A program made the position numbers and the translations under genes. The notes under the pieces are model-generated. The model was not told the origin of the DNA and made no database searches. It saw nothing but the letters and a program-made list of their open reading frames with translations. Shown one piece after another: positions 7,173 through 19,754 of a stretch of 64,000 bases of DNA (position 1 is its first letter; every line of letters begins with the position of its first letter). The stretch comes from JAEUMW01 sp963734295 (GTDB lineage: Bacteria; Pseudomonadota; Gammaproteobacteria; Burkholderiales; JAEUMW01): positions 1 to 64,000 of the forward strand of contig CAVTGS010000014.1 in the NCBI GenBank assembly GCA_963734295.1. Reading direction: 5' to 3'.

Positions 7173-7931
7173 TCAGCGCGTGCGCAAAGGCAGTTCCTTC
7201 CGTAGGTGAACCGGCTCGCGACCCTTCCGCCGCGCGCGCAGCCGGATGTTCAACGTCTCCACTGCCATCGAGAAGGCCATGGCGAAATAGATGTAACCTT
7301 TGGGCACGTGCGTCTCGAAGCCCTCAGCGATGAGTGTGACGCCGACCAGAACCAGGAAGGACAGCGCCAGCATCTTGATGGTCGGGTGGCGATCGACGAA
7401 TTCGCCGATCGTGCGCGCCGCGAACATCATCACCGCGACCGATATCACGATGGCTAGAACCATCACCGTCACGTGGTCGGCGAGGCCGACAGCCGTGATC
7501 ACCGAGTCGAGCGAGAAGACAATATCGATAATTGCGATCTGCGCGAGTACCCCGGCGAAGCTGGGGGCAGCGCTGCCGGCCTCGCCCGTCTCTTCGCCAC
7601 CCTCCAGCGAGGCGTGGATCTCGTGGACGCTCTTCCACAGCAGGAACAGCCCGCCGCCGATCAGGATCAGGTCGCGGCCGGAGATCTCCTGGACGACCGT
7701 GAAAAGCGGCGTGGTGAGCCGCATGATCCAGGCGAGCGAGAGCAGCAGCAGGATACGGGTACCCATGGCGAGACCGAGCCCAAGCCGGCGCCCGAGGTTG
7801 CGCTGATGCTCGGGCAGGCGACCAACCAGAATCGAGATGAAGATGATGTTGTCGATCCCGAGAACGATCTCGAGCGCGGTCAGTGTGGCGAGCGCAATCC
7901 AGGCGTTGGGGTCGACGATCCAGTCGAACAT
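7173..7931 (-). CDS. TerC family integral membrane protein
   Basis: 252 residues with seven predicted membrane segments. Shows the TerC hallmarks: LEIVLGIDNIIFISIL near the N-terminus and IIDIVFSLDSVITAVG in the middle, each with an acidic residue in a helix, plus a basic tail (LRARRKGREPVHLRKE). Relatives act in metal (manganese) efflux or tellurium resistance and envelope function; the exact role here cannot be read from sequence. I looked for the yybP-ykoY manganese riboswitch often found ahead of terC and saw none. The upstream DNA is the scar at 7989-8275. Confidence 0.88.
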   Translation of the reverse strand: MFDWIVDPNAWIALATLTALEIVLGIDNIIFISILVGRLPEHQRNLGRRLGLGLAMGTRILLLLSLAWIMRLTTPLFTVVQEISGRDLILIGGGLFLLWKSVHEIHASLEGGEETGEAGSAAPSFAGVLAQIAIIDIVFSLDSVITAVGLADHVTVMVLAIVISVAVMMFAARTIGEFVDRHPTIKMLALSFLVLVGVTLIAEGFETHVPKGYIYFAMAFSMAVETLNIRLRARRKGREPVHLRKELPLRTR

Positions 7932-7988
7932 GGGAGACCTTTATGGTCGAAGGTAAGTAGAAAGCAGTGGGAACACGGCGCATCTCGC

Positions 7989-8085
7989 TTGCCGGCGTCG
8001 CCTTCCATCTCGTGAAGAATCGCGTGAATCAAGCAGGCGAGCGGGTCGTTCAGGTTCCTGCACGATTTCGTGCGCTTTCGTCCAG
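7989..8085 (-). pseudogene. Fragment homologous to the small gene at 14174-14443
   Basis: Minus strand encodes WTKAHEIVQE, then after a one-base shift NDPLACLIHAILHEMEGDAG, matching the middle of the 89-residue protein at 14174-14443 (DNA 14289-14384) at roughly 85% identity by eye. It has no start or stop of its own and is joined at a shared CCAG (8082-8085) to a fragment of an aldo/keto reductase gene. Confidence 0.75.
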
Positions 8086-8275
8086 CGACCGATGATCTCC
8101 TCGGTGCGGCCTACCGTATCGAGCGTGCCGCCGAGCGGGTAGACGTCGGCCGTGTCGATGAAGGTGATGCCGACCGTCAGCCGCGGTGTCGAGGATGGCG
8201 CGCGAGGTCGCCTCGTCGCACTGCAGGCCGAAGGTCATGGTTCCACGGCACAGCCGTGAGACCTGTGGACCGGTG
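8082..8275 (-). pseudogene. Fragment of an aldo/keto reductase gene
   Basis: Minus strand encodes QVSRLCRGTMTFGLQCDEA, TSRAILDTA and, out of frame, the FIDTADVYPLGG region, matching the 5' quarter of the reductase at 3795-4789 (DNA 4574-4765), roughly 85% identical by eye with an internal indel. Promoterless and truncated at both ends. Confidence 0.8.
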
Positions 8276-8308
8276 AGCACCGGCTGGAGGGCTACTCGCG
8301 ACACGGCG

Positions 8309-9358
<1,050 letters not shown>

Positions 9359-9481
9359 CGCTCCTCCCTCGACTTCCCCGACTGATGTCGAACAGTCGGC
9401 ATTCTGGCAGAACAAGGCCACGCAGTAGCAACAGTCATCTTCTCGTACCCCGTGCCACCCGAGGCGCCGGCAGGCAGACCG

Positions 9482-11062
9482 TCATTTCTCGGTGGTCGCA
9501 AGCCTTGCCTCCTCGAGCTCGGCGTCACGGAGCGCGACGCTGCCACGTGGAAACCAGCGCCAGCCGACCAGCAGCACGACGATCAAGAGCGCGACCGCCA
9601 GCTGCAGCGCCACGCGGATACCCTGCACGAAATCGCGCTCGGCGGCCGCCGTGATCGCCGCTTGCAGCGCAGGATCGGGATGCGCAATCGGTCGACGCGG
9701 CACGATTTCGGCCACGTGCGCGCGTGGATTGGCGCTCGATATGATCGTGGCTGCGATCGCCTGGCGCTCCGCGGCGTCAGGGACGAGGGGCGCGAGCTCG
9801 CGGTTCAGCGTGGCGGACAGCCACGCCGCAAGCACGGAGCCCATCACCGCGAAGCCGACCGTCGAGCCGATCGCGCGTTGCGCGCTCATGATGCCCGACG
9901 CCATGCCCGCGCGCTGCGGTGGTACCGATGTCATCGCGAGCGTCGTGATCGGCGTCAGGCACAGCGCAGCGCCGGTGCCGCTCAGCCCGAGGCCCAGCAG
10001 CACGAAAGCGGTATTGCCGTGACCGCTTGCAATGAGCGCAAGTAACCCGAAGATCGTCACCAGGAGACCGACGAGGATCGGCAGCCGGGCGCCGAAACGC
10101 CCGACCAGGCGGCCGGCGAGCGGCGAGACCAACGTCACCGCCGCGCTGAACGGCAGGATCATCAGCCCGGTGTCCTCAGCGGAGTAGCCGCGCACGTTCT
10201 GCAGGTACTGGGTGGTGAGCAGCAGCATGCCGTAGATCGCGAAGAACATCGAGCAGATCGTTCCAATCGCGAGAGCGTATTGGGGATCGCGAAACAGCGA
10301 GACGTCCATCATCGGGTCGGCGGAGCGCCGCTCCGCGCGCACGAATAGAAAGCAGCCAATGGCCGCCGTGGCGAACAAGGCGAGGATCGACGGCGACCCC
10401 CAGCCGGACTTGGGCCCGTCGATGAGCGCGTAGGCGAGCGCGCCCACGCTCACCGCGAAGAGCACCTGCCCCCGCAAGTCGAGCTGCCTTGGCCGCTCGT
10501 CGCGCGACTCGCCGACGTAACGGAGTGAAAGATAGATCACCAGAAGGCCCACCGGCACGTTGACAAGAAAGATGCTCCGCCAGCCCACTTGCTCGACCAG
10601 CACGCCCCCGAGCGTGGGACCAATCGCGGTGCCCGCGCTCGCGATCGCGGTCCACAAGCCAATCGCGCGCGCTTTTTGTTTCGGGTCGGGGAAAGCCGCA
10701 CTCACGAGCGCGAGCGAGGTCACGTTCACCGTGGCAGCCGCGACGCCCTGCACGCCGCGGGCGACGTTCAGCACCTCGACTGACGGCGCCAGGCCGCAGA
10801 CGATCGATGCGAGCGTGAAGACAGCGATGCCGATCACGTACCAGCGGCGCCTCCCGTGCAGGTCGGCGAGCGTCGCCGCCGTCATGATGAATACCGCCAT
10901 GCCGAGGCTGTAAGCTGCAACGACCCATTGCAGTCCCGCTTCGCCGACCGCGAAGCCGGCCTGGATCGAGGGGAGCGCCACGTTGACGATCAGCGCGTCC
11001 AGAAAGATCATGAACAGGCCGAACCCGGTGGCGACAAGAGTGATGCGCTGCGTGCGGTCCAT
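9482..11062 (-). CDS. MFS transporter, DHA2 (EmrB/QacA) family, 14 membrane helices
   Basis: 526 residues from MDRTQRITLVATGFGLFMIF. Shows the DHA2 signature FLDALIVNVALPSI in helix 1, the loop DLHGRRRWYVIG, motif C region GTAIGPTLGGVLVE, and many hydrophobic segments to about residue 500. Expected to export drugs or small organic compounds by proton antiport across the inner membrane. An ATG at 11062 is chosen over the longer frame because the 41 upstream residues overlap the preceding flavoprotein gene and are not membrane-like. A hydrophilic loop (residues about 440-480) precedes the last helix. Confidence 0.88.
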   Translation of the reverse strand: MDRTQRITLVATGFGLFMIFLDALIVNVALPSIQAGFAVGEAGLQWVVAAYSLGMAVFIMTAATLADLHGRRRWYVIGIAVFTLASIVCGLAPSVEVLNVARGVQGVAAATVNVTSLALVSAAFPDPKQKARAIGLWTAIASAGTAIGPTLGGVLVEQVGWRSIFLVNVPVGLLVIYLSLRYVGESRDERPRQLDLRGQVLFAVSVGALAYALIDGPKSGWGSPSILALFATAAIGCFLFVRAERRSADPMMDVSLFRDPQYALAIGTICSMFFAIYGMLLLTTQYLQNVRGYSAEDTGLMILPFSAAVTLVSPLAGRLVGRFGARLPILVGLLVTIFGLLALIASGHGNTAFVLLGLGLSGTGAALCLTPITTLAMTSVPPQRAGMASGIMSAQRAIGSTVGFAVMGSVLAAWLSATLNRELAPLVPDAAERQAIAATIISSANPRAHVAEIVPRRPIAHPDPALQAAITAAAERDFVQGIRVALQLAVALLIVVLLVGWRWFPRGSVALRDAELEEARLATTEK

Positions 11063-11084
11063 GCGCTCGAACACCGGGAGGGGA

Positions 11085-12305
11085 CTACGCGGAATAGTAC
11101 CTGCACTCGATGCCTGCCGCGACGGCAGCGCCAATGAGCTTCGCCGAAGTGCGCGTCGAGACGGTGAACCCGAAGAAAGGACCAAAATCCTGGTTGGCCG
11201 CCATACTGGTCATAAAGAGGCCCGGCAGGTTCGTCTGAAATCGCTCGTCCAGCACGGGGTAGCCATTGTGCGTTGAGAGCATCGCGGCCACGTTGCCTTT
11301 GGCAACGAAGGGGATCTTGCGGAGGTCCACCTTATAGCCGGTGGCAAGGATGATGTGGTCGATTAACAGGCGCTCGCCGGAATCGAGATGCGCAACAAGT
11401 TCCCCGCCCGGCTTTACATCGCAGGCCACGATCTGCGTGCGGGGCCAGAGCGATATGCCAGATTGCTGCACGCGTGCCGCGAGCCAGGGCTCGAGCTTGA
11501 GACGCCCCTCGGCCCAGAGGCGCTGCACCACCGCTGCCTGCTCAGGTTCGGGCAGGCGTCGAAACCAGCCGGGGTCCTGCGCGATCGCATCCACGATCGG
11601 GGCGACCCATGACCAGTCGGCTGCGGCGAACGCAGGCGAACCGTGACGATACGAAAGATGCACGGCGGCAGCACCTGCCTCGTGCAGCAGCGCAGCCCAC
11701 TCGAATGCGCTTTGTCGCCCACCGACGATCAGGCAACACTTTCGCGCCAGTGCGTCGAACGCCACCAGATCGCAGGTATGCGAGAAGCGTCCCTCGGGCA
11801 GGATTGCCATGAGATCAGCAGGCAGGTGCTTGAAGTACTTGAAGCCCACAGCGAGTGCGACGTGGCGCGCTCGCAGTACGCGTCCGTCTTCCAACGTCGC
11901 ATGGTAGCGATAGGTTTCGCCGTCGACGTGGTCGAGACGGTCGACGTACACGGGCAGCGGCGCAATCCGCTGCTGCTCCTGGAACCACTTCGCGTAATTC
12001 AGGTAGAACTGCAGGCAAAGCGGTTCGACGTCGGCGGGCGTGCGGCCCTGGAGCGCCACGAAGCGTTCGATAGTGGCGACGTTGGCCGGATCGAGATGCC
12101 AATCGCACGCAGAACGCAGGTACATGCCTTGGGGCATGTGCGATTGCCAGAACTCCATCGGCTTGCCCACCAGCGTGTAGTCGAGCCCGTGCTGGGCGCA
12201 GTAGGCCGCCAGCGACAGGCCGAACGGGCCAGCCCCAACGATGAGCAGCTCTGTTTCGTACGGCGCGTAGGGGTGCTGTGCCATGGGCGCGGTCTCGTTC
12301 TTCAT
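11085..12305 (-). CDS. FAD-dependent NAD(P)-binding oxidoreductase, monooxygenase-like
   Basis: 406 residues. FAD-binding motif LLIVGAGPFGLSLAAY at the N-terminus, a second dinucleotide region CCLIVGGRQSAFEWAA around residue 190, and the ATGYKVDL motif near residue 320 typical of flavin-containing and N-hydroxylating monooxygenases. Also HLDPANVATIE, seen in the SidA/IucD-like group. The substrate cannot be assigned. The start has M-rich alternatives (MKNETAP or MAQHPYAP seven codons later). It is followed at 22 bases by the MFS exporter, so oxidation and export of one compound is plausible but inferred. Confidence 0.8.
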   Translation of the reverse strand: MKNETAPMAQHPYAPYETELLIVGAGPFGLSLAAYCAQHGLDYTLVGKPMEFWQSHMPQGMYLRSACDWHLDPANVATIERFVALQGRTPADVEPLCLQFYLNYAKWFQEQQRIAPLPVYVDRLDHVDGETYRYHATLEDGRVLRARHVALAVGFKYFKHLPADLMAILPEGRFSHTCDLVAFDALARKCCLIVGGRQSAFEWAALLHEAGAAAVHLSYRHGSPAFAAADWSWVAPIVDAIAQDPGWFRRLPEPEQAAVVQRLWAEGRLKLEPWLAARVQQSGISLWPRTQIVACDVKPGGELVAHLDSGERLLIDHIILATGYKVDLRKIPFVAKGNVAAMLSTHNGYPVLDERFQTNLPGLFMTSMAANQDFGPFFGFTVSTRTSAKLIGAAVAAGIECRYYSA

Positions 12306-12379
12306 GGCGATTGTATTCGTCCTGCGGAGGGCATTGCCAGCGTCCGCCGCTTGCCTTTGACCGGCCCATGAAGTAAGAG

Positions 12380-13243
12380 ATGAGCGTGCGCGACTGTACC
12401 ATTCGGACGATGCGCCGTGACGAGGTCGATCTGGCGATCGAGCTGGCGGCGCGCGAAGGCTGGAACCCCGGCCTGCACGACGCGCATTGCTTCGCCGAGG
12501 CCGACCCCGGCGGTTTCCTGATCGCGGAAGTCGACGGCCGCCTTGCGGGTTGCTTGAGCGCCGTGTCGTACGACGGTCGCTTCGGCTTCATCGGCCTGTA
12601 CATCGTCGTGCCTGGATGGCGCGGCCGGGGTATCGGCTGGCGCTTGTGGACGCAAGGCATGCAGCGGCTGGCGGGACACCTGGTCGGGCTCGATGGCGTA
12701 GCGGAACAGCAGGACAACTATCGCAAGTCAGGCTTCGTGCTCGCGTGGCGCAACGTTCGCTACGCGGGCACGGCGCGCCATGTAGCGAGCTCCGCCGACG
12801 CCGGCGCAGAAGCGATCGTCCCGCTGGCCGACATCGATTTCGCCGCGCTGTGCGCCGACGACCGCCGCGTCTTTCCGGCGCCGCGCGAGCACTTTCTGCG
12901 CGCCTGGATCGGCATGCCCGATGCCGCGGCTCTGGCGTGCGTCGAAGGTGCGCGGCTCGCGGGCTGGGGGGTGATCCGCCGCTGCCGTGAAGGTCACAAG
13001 ATCGCTCCGCTGGTGGCCGACACCAGGGCCGTTGCGACCTCGCTGTATGCGGCGCTTTGCAGGCGCGTGCCCGATGGCGACGCGGTGTACCTGGACGTGC
13101 CGCTGCCGAACGCCGAAGCCGTGGCACTCGCCGAGAGCCACGACATGCGCGGGGTGTTCGAGACCGCACGCATGTACACGGGCCCGGCGCCGACCTGCGA
13201 GCTGGAGCGGGTGTTCGGCGTGACCAGCTTCGAGCTCGGGTGA
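12380..13243 (+). CDS. GNAT family N-acetyltransferase with C-terminal extension
   Basis: 287 residues. N-terminal GNAT domain (1-130) with acetyl-CoA-binding PGWRGRGIGWRLWTQGM and preceding strand FGFIGLYIVV. The second half (about 140-287) resembles the second acetyltransferase-like domain of the YitH/HVO_1585 type (ACVEGARLAGWGVIRR). Substrate unknown. Divergent from the flavoprotein gene across 74 bases. Confidence 0.82.
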   Translation: MSVRDCTIRTMRRDEVDLAIELAAREGWNPGLHDAHCFAEADPGGFLIAEVDGRLAGCLSAVSYDGRFGFIGLYIVVPGWRGRGIGWRLWTQGMQRLAGHLVGLDGVAEQQDNYRKSGFVLAWRNVRYAGTARHVASSADAGAEAIVPLADIDFAALCADDRRVFPAPREHFLRAWIGMPDAAALACVEGARLAGWGVIRRCREGHKIAPLVADTRAVATSLYAALCRRVPDGDAVYLDVPLPNAEAVALAESHDMRGVFETARMYTGPAPTCELERVFGVTSFELG

Positions 13244-13333
13244 TGCTCACCCGTGCGTGTGGCATCGTGACTGGTCAGCAATCAAAGCCGGCTGCGGACA
13301 GGTCCGTCGCCCGTGCCCACCGCTAGTAGGCCA

Positions 13334-14116
13334 CTACCGGGTGTTTCGGTCAGTCGCCTGATCGGCCGCGGGCGGCAGCCAGCGGTCCGTCGCCTCGATC
13401 AAGGTTGCGCGCACGACTGCCTGCCGCGCGGGATCGGTTGCGCCGCAGGCGAGCTTGCACATCCAGTCGCTCGGCGATTCGAAGTCGCAATGCGACGCCC
13501 CCTCGATCACGCGGTCGGAGAGCAGCGCGGGCAGTGCTTGCCCCCAGGGGGCGGCGACCGACTGCGCATTGCAGCGCGACGGCGGCGCTCGTATTAATAC
13601 CGCCTCCGTCTTGAGCTGGGGCGCGAAGTCGAGCCCAAGCGCGCCGCTTCGGTCCGGCGCCACCCGATCGAAGGGGTCGAGACCCACGTAGCCGACCACG
13701 CCGGGGGTTCCCGCCGCAAGCAGGCTGGACAATGCGCCGGCAGAGAAGCCAACCAGCACCACGCGCGATACCGGTGCGCCGAACTTGCCGCCGGCGCGAA
13801 GCATGGCCACCAGCTCCGAGAGTCCCTGCGCGTTGCGTTTGAAGTCGAAGGTATAGGGCATGTCCGGCGTGACGGCGAGGATACCGTTCGCGGCCAGTGC
13901 CGCCGCATGACCGCCGAGCGTGGTGCGGCTGCGGGTGAAGCCGTGGGACAGGATCGCCGCGCCGCGCGCCGGTCCGTCGGGACGGTACACGTCGACTGCT
14001 ACCTCGCGCCCGGCGAGAGACACTTCGATGGTTGCTTGGGCGACGGCCGGCGCGGGGACGACCCACGAGAGGGCGATGGCGAGCGCGCAACCAGCGAGCC
14101 GGCTCAGGACCGTCAC
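13334..14116 (-). CDS. Secreted alpha/beta hydrolase
   Basis: 260 residues with a signal peptide (RLAGCALAIALSWVVPAPAVAQA), so periplasmic. The nucleophile elbow is VLVGFSAGALSSLL (Ser in GFSAG), with AAILSHGFTRSRTTLGGHAA as the oxyanion-loop region. Likely acids and histidine follow in GLDPFDRV and IEGASHCDFESP. Resembles dienelactone-hydrolase/chlorophyllase-like esterases. Substrate unknown. Confidence 0.8.
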   Translation of the reverse strand: MTVLSRLAGCALAIALSWVVPAPAVAQATIEVSLAGREVAVDVYRPDGPARGAAILSHGFTRSRTTLGGHAAALAANGILAVTPDMPYTFDFKRNAQGLSELVAMLRAGGKFGAPVSRVVLVGFSAGALSSLLAAGTPGVVGYVGLDPFDRVAPDRSGALGLDFAPQLKTEAVLIRAPPSRCNAQSVAAPWGQALPALLSDRVIEGASHCDFESPSDWMCKLACGATDPARQAVVRATLIEATDRWLPPAADQATDRNTR

Positions 14117-14173
14117 GGGTGCCAGACAAGCCGAAGGAGTTGCCCGCCTTCTAAAGCACGACGGTGCCCGCTC

Positions 14174-14443
14174 TCACGTGCGCTGCCCACTGGCCACCGC
14201 TGCTGCGCGAGCGGCCTCCAGCTCGGCCTTCGGGTCGGAATAGTCCTCGTACCGCCGGTCCCCGGCCCTGCCGTACCAGTAGCGGCTGTTGCCGGCGTCG
14301 CCCTCCATCTTGTGGAGGATCGCGTGAATCCAGCAGGCAAGCGGGTCATTCAGTTCCTGCACGATCTCGTGCGCTCTCGTCCAGTCCGAGGCCAGGGCAG
14401 CCTCGATGGCGGTGGTATGGGGAGTCCTGTTCATCGGGAGCAT
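14174..14443 (-). CDS. Small conserved protein of unknown function
   Basis: 89 residues, mostly helical: MNRTPHTTAIEAALASDWTR, then AHEIVQELNDPLACWIHAIL and NSRYWYGRAG. The W-A-H, D-P-L-A-x-W-I-H and Y-W-Y-x-R-A-G pattern is one I associate with short uncharacterised betaproteobacterial proteins. A fragment of a close relative lies at 7989-8085, showing this family has been duplicated here. Divergent from the gene at 14491. Confidence 0.7.
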   Translation of the reverse strand: MLPMNRTPHTTAIEAALASDWTRAHEIVQELNDPLACWIHAILHKMEGDAGNSRYWYGRAGDRRYEDYSDPKAELEAARAAAVASGQRT

Positions 14444-14490
14444 TACTCACGCGTTTTGTGTCAAATACGACGCCGCTGTAGGAAGGAATC

Positions 14491-14685
14491 ATGAAACGAT
14501 CCGACTCTCTTCTGCCCGAGCACGAAGGACTGCGCCGTGCCGTGGCGTGGCTGGCCGAACAGCCGAGGCGCGATGTGGAAGCCATCGAAGAAGCCAGTCG
14601 CCGCTTCGACCTGTCGCCGCTCGACGAGCAATTTCTTCTGAAGTTTTTCAGCGAAGCCGCAACACCGCGTAAAGCAAATGACTAA
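14491..14685 (+). CDS. Small conserved protein of unknown function
   Basis: 64 residues, charged and helical (MKRSDSLLPEHEGLRRAVAW, FDLSPLDEQFLLKFFSEA). Good ribosome site AGGAAGG seven bases before the ATG. It reads away from the 14174-14443 gene across a 47-base shared promoter gap and converges on alaS. No function can be inferred. Confidence 0.65.
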   Translation: MKRSDSLLPEHEGLRRAVAWLAEQPRRDVEAIEEASRRFDLSPLDEQFLLKFFSEAATPRKAND

Positions 14686-14729
14686 TCAAGCGTCGAGAGC
14701 GGGAGCGGACGCGAGGCCGGACACCCCGA

Positions 14730-17321
<2,592 letters not shown>

Positions 17322-17421
17322 CGGCGAAGGGAGGCCCGGCCTTGAGCTGAATAGAAGTCAGCCGAGGATTGTCGCCGGAACGCGCGCGATTCGCAATGGA
17401 GCGACGCAGCTTGGCGCAGCG

Positions 17422-17877
17422 CTACGAGAGATCGTCCACATCGTCGCCGCGCAGGACGCTGCGGATCACATCGCTACCGAAGCCGCGGGCTTGCAGAAAG
17501 CGCATCTGCTTCGCGCGCTCCTGCACGCTGCGCGGCACCTCGCCGAAGCGCTTGCGCCAGACCTCGCGCGCCCGCTCGAGGTCGCTGCGGCGAGCCTCGG
17601 CCACCACCCGCTCGAGCGCCGCTTCACCCACGCCCTGCTGCTTGAGATCATGGGCGACCCGCAGGCTGCCGAAACGGCGCGACAGGCTGTGCGCACGCGC
17701 CTCGGCATAGCGATCGTCCGAGAGCAGACGGGAGCGGACGAGCTCGTCGAGCAGCGCGTCGATCTCTGCGGGATCGTCCGCGTACGCCGCGAGCTTGCGC
17801 TTGAGCTCGAGGCGGGAATGCTCGCGACGTGCGAGCAGGCGCACGGCCCGCTCGTGCAGCGTCGCCTCCCGTGTCAC
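17422..17877 (-). CDS. recX: RecX regulatory protein
   Basis: 151 residues, three tandem three-helix repeats. Typical pieces: RAVRLLARREHSRLELKRKL, LLDELVRSRLLSDDRYAEA and QRAKQMRFLQARGF-like end. RecX caps RecA filaments and limits recombination. The GTG start at 17877 overlaps the recA stop (GTGA), so it is translationally coupled to recA. Confidence 0.93.
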   Translation of the reverse strand: MTREATLHERAVRLLARREHSRLELKRKLAAYADDPAEIDALLDELVRSRLLSDDRYAEARAHSLSRRFGSLRVAHDLKQQGVGEAALERVVAEARRSDLERAREVWRKRFGEVPRSVQERAKQMRFLQARGFGSDVIRSVLRGDDVDDLS

Positions 17878-18896
17878 TCCGGCGCCGCAGCGGGGGGCAC
17901 CGCCGCGGGTACGCCGACGTTCGCCCGGATCCTCGCCTCGATCTCCGCGGCGATCTCCGCATGCTCGCGCAGGAATTCGCGTGCGTTGTCCTTGCCCTGG
18001 CCGATCTTGTCGCCCTTGTACGCGTACCAAGCACCCGACTTGTCGATCAGCTTGTGCTGCACGCCGAGCTCGACGATCTCGCCCTCGCGCGAGATGCCTT
18101 CGCCGTACAGGATGTCGAAATCCGCCTGCTTGAACGGTGGCGCGACCTTGTTCTTCACCACCTTGGCGCGGGTCTCGTTGCCGATCACCTCGTCGCCCTT
18201 CTTGATCGCTCCGACGCGGCGGATGTCGATGCGCACCGACGCGTAGAACTTGAGGGCGTTGCCGCCCGTGGTGGTCTCCGGATTGCCGAACATCACGCCG
18301 ATCTTCATGCGGATCTGGTTGATGAAGATGACGAGCGTGTTCGAACGCTTGATGTTGGCGGTGAGCTTGCGCAGCGCCTGCGACATGAGCCGCGCCTGCA
18401 GGCCGGGGAGCTGGTCGCCCATCTCGCCCTCGATCTCCGCCTTCGGTGTCAGCGCCGCGACCGAATCCACCACCACCACGTCCACCGACCCCGAGCGCAC
18501 CAGCATGTCGGTGATCTCGAGCGCCTGCTCACCGTTGTCGGGCTGCGAGATCAGGAGATCGGACACGTTCACCCCGAGCTTCTGCGCGTAATTGGGATCG
18601 AGCGCGTGCTCCGCGTCGACGAACGCGACGGTGCCGCCCAGCTTCTGCATCTGCGCCACCACGGAAAGCGCCAGGGTGGTCTTGCCGGAAGACTCCGGCC
18701 CGTAGATCTCCACGACCCGACCCCGGGGAAAGCCACCGACCCCGAGCGCGATGTCGAGCCCGAGGGACCCGGTGGAGACCACCTGGATGTCCTTCGCGAC
18801 ATCGTGCTCGCCCAGCCGCATGATCGAGCCCTTCCCGAACTGGCGCTCGATCTGCGACAGCGCGGCGGCGAGGGCTTTTTGCTTGTTTTCATCCAT
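17874..18896 (-). CDS. recA: Recombinase RecA
   Basis: 340 residues from MDENKQKALAAALSQIERQF, the usual betaproteobacterial start; an in-frame GTG ten codons upstream is less likely. ATP-binding GPESSGKTTLALSVV, DNA-binding loops and INQIRMKIGVMFGNPETTTG are all present. It carries out homologous strand exchange and triggers LexA self-cleavage. It is followed by recX with a 4-base overlap. Confidence 0.98.
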   Translation of the reverse strand: MDENKQKALAAALSQIERQFGKGSIMRLGEHDVAKDIQVVSTGSLGLDIALGVGGFPRGRVVEIYGPESSGKTTLALSVVAQMQKLGGTVAFVDAEHALDPNYAQKLGVNVSDLLISQPDNGEQALEITDMLVRSGSVDVVVVDSVAALTPKAEIEGEMGDQLPGLQARLMSQALRKLTANIKRSNTLVIFINQIRMKIGVMFGNPETTTGGNALKFYASVRIDIRRVGAIKKGDEVIGNETRAKVVKNKVAPPFKQADFDILYGEGISREGEIVELGVQHKLIDKSGAWYAYKGDKIGQGKDNAREFLREHAEIAAEIEARIRANVGVPAAVPPAAAPE

Positions 18897-18940
18897 GATG
18901 TTCGCGATGTCCTTCTCGATAAACACGGCATTCTCCCATA

Positions 18941-18968
18941 AAGTTCGAAACCGGCCGCGCGCGAACTT
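18941..18968. promoter_or_regulatory. Inverted repeat upstream of recA
   Basis: Perfect 7-base arms AAGTTCG (18941-18947) and CGAACTT (18962-18968) separated by 14 bases, about 45 bases ahead of the recA start. No CTGT-N8-ACAG LexA box is visible in the gap, so this may be a different damage-response operator or only a fortuitous hairpin. Confidence 0.3.
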
Positions 18969-19061
18969 CCGCTGCGGGCATGGGCGCCATCATGGGGGGT
19001 GAGGTGGCTCACCACGCGAGCCAGAGACGTGCCGGCGACGGGCGGCGGTCGCGCCCGGTCC

Positions 19062-19562
19062 TCAGGCGACGGGGGCGGGACCGACTATCTCGAGAATGCC
19101 CTCCAGGGCGCGCGCGACCGAGCGCCGGCGGACTTCGTCGCGATCTCCCGGAAAGAGCTGCGTTTCCGCGCGAACCGTGCCGTCCCGGCAAGCCCACGCG
19201 AGAGAGACCGTTCCCACCGGCTTCTCCGGCGTCCCGCCGTCCGGACCGGCGATGCCGGAAACGGCGACCGTGACCTGCGCGCGGCTGCGCTCGAGGGCGC
19301 CTAACGCCATGTCGCGCGCGGTCTCTTCGGAGACTGCTCCGAAGCGCTCGACCGTGTCCGGCATTACGTCCAGCACCTCGAGCTTGGCCAGGTTCGAATA
19401 GACGATGAAACCGCGGTCGAACCAGTCCGAGCTGCCGGGCACCATCGTCACTGCCTGCCCGACCCAGCCGCCGGTGCAGGACTCCGCGGTGGCGAGCACG
19501 AGGCCGGCGCCTTTCAACGCCAGGCCGACGCGTTCGGCGAGCTCGTAGAGGTGAGTGTCCAT
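19062..19562 (-). CDS. pncC: Nicotinamide-nucleotide amidase (CinA C-terminal domain protein)
   Basis: 166 residues from MDTHLYELAERVGLALKGAG. Family motifs: LATAESCTGGWVGQAVT, GSSDWFDRGFIVYSN, and VAVSGIAGPDGGTPEKPVGTV. Deamidates NMN to NaMN in pyridine nucleotide recycling. It is the stand-alone CinA_C form without the N-terminal molybdopterin-like domain. The ATG at 19562 is favoured over a 19-codon longer frame. Confidence 0.92.
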   Translation of the reverse strand: MDTHLYELAERVGLALKGAGLVLATAESCTGGWVGQAVTMVPGSSDWFDRGFIVYSNLAKLEVLDVMPDTVERFGAVSEETARDMALGALERSRAQVTVAVSGIAGPDGGTPEKPVGTVSLAWACRDGTVRAETQLFPGDRDEVRRRSVARALEGILEIVGPAPVA

Positions 19563-19754
19563 CGTCCGCTGTTGCCTCCACTTCATCACGAACCTAGGCC
19601 ATTCAGCCCGAAAAAACAAGGTACCTCACCACTGGCACCTCTCAGCGCGACGCGCGTTCATGCAGAAAGGCGCCCGCGCGATTGCCGACTTCTCCTGAGA
19701 CGGTCAGCGTCGCCTGCAGCACGCGCGGAACCCACCCTCAGGGCATCGTCGCTC

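Noticed and set aside
7932..7988. yybP-ykoY manganese riboswitch ahead of terC
   Set aside because: The leader is short, followed by a gene-fragment scar, and none of the conserved riboswitch motifs is visible.
18998..19013. GGTGAG-GTGG-CTCACC hairpin between cinA and recA as a terminator
   Set aside because: Short stem without a T run on either strand; not enough to call a terminator.
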